DNA from: Petaurus breviceps papuanus
Taxonomy: Eukaryota; Chordata; Mammalia; Diprotodontia; Petauridae
DNA: 64,000 bases
NCBI GenBank assembly: GCA_028583685.1
Contig: JAMXIF010000220.1
Coordinates: 40,979,710-41,043,709 of the forward strand
Direction: 5' to 3'
In this document: piece after piece, positions 63,812 through 64,000 of the stretch
Position numbering within the stretch: the stretch's first letter is position 1
How the letters are laid out: each line of letters begins with the position of its first letter
Program-made: the position numbers and the translations under genes
The notes under the pieces: model-generated
Told to the model about the DNA's origin: nothing
What the model saw: the letters and a program-made list of their open reading frames with translations, nothing else
Databases searched by the model: none

Positions 63812-64000
63812 GTCACAGTGTAATAAAATGAGCACTGAATTTGGAATCAAAATGTTGGTTCAAATCCAACCTCAGACACTTACTAGCTGTGTGACCCTGG
63901 GCAAGTCACTTAAGCCTGTTTTCCTCAGTTCCTCATCTGTAAAATGAGCTGAAAAAGGAAATGATAAATCACCAAATCACTCCATATCTTTGCCAAGAAA
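63812..64000 (+). mobile_element. Marsupial tRNA-derived SINE (long type), cut by window end
   Basis: 'ttcaaatccaacctcagaca', 'tagctgtgtgaccctgggca', 'agtcacttaagcctgttttc', 'tcatctgtaaaatgagctga' and 'catatctttgccaagaaa'. The 3' end continues beyond the window. Confidence 0.85.

Overview
This window looks like intergenic or deep intronic DNA from a marsupial nuclear genome. It is AT-rich and poor in CpG, and it is dominated by transposon remains of marsupial or therian type: tRNA-derived SINEs, MIR-like CORE SINEs, LINE-2 in both orientations, CR1/L3-clade LINE pieces, L1 and half-L1 (HAL1-like) elements, and endogenous-retrovirus LTRs. The two tRNA-SINE groups with 12-15 bp target duplications favour an Australian (australidelphian) marsupial over an American opossum. 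That is inference; no species can be named. I found no convincing host exon, CpG island, tRNA, rRNA or snRNA gene. Recognisable coding sequence is transposon-derived; the other open frames are repeats or unexplained.

Layout. 1-7,300: unassigned DNA, L2 tails, L1 3' ends on both strands and a minus-strand HAL1-like element (about 4,725-6,580). 7,362-9,620: a solo LTR with a 5-bp target duplication, an unexplained 137-codon frame and a minus-strand L2. 10,000-12,170: CR1/L3 and L2 3' ends with MIR-type SINEs. 13,480-16,416: a broken ERV with gag-like sequence, interrupted by a solo LTR of opposite orientation. 16,455-24,380: L1 tail, a mosaic solo LTR (18,054-18,810), a GATA array and a short two-LTR element (20,814-22,146) inserted in an L2. 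24,380-32,265: SINEs, a polypyrimidine block, a solo LTR (29,229-29,692), an L2 reverse-transcriptase piece and an LTR lodged in an L1 fragment. 33,345-35,800: minus-strand L1 ORF2 and 3' end. 35,805-47,522: MIR, an LTR with long poly-C runs, CR1/L3 endonuclease and ORF1 fragments, young SINEs and another LTR. 50,083-53,049: a full-span plus-strand HAL1-like element. 53,250-60,560: L1 tails, MIR/L2, an L2 with a nested SINE, an antisense LTR element and a CR1/L3 with a nested SINE. 60,840-64,000: L1 tail, an assembly gap of 100 N inside an AAAG/AAGG array, a small hAT-like element and a SINE cut by the window end.

How the parts relate. There are no operons or pathways. The useful structure is nesting: SINE in L2, SINE in CR1/L3, SINE in SINE, LTR element in L2, LTR in L1, and an L2 tail inside a HAL1-like 5' region. 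This gives relative ages. The points most worth a second look are the ORF1-only elements, the mosaic LTR, the short two-LTR element with an open frame, the CR1/L3 ORF1 resembling an SGNH esterase, and the hAT-like element with terminal inverted repeats and an 8-bp duplication. All family assignments come from recalled consensus sequences and reading of peptides, not from a database search.
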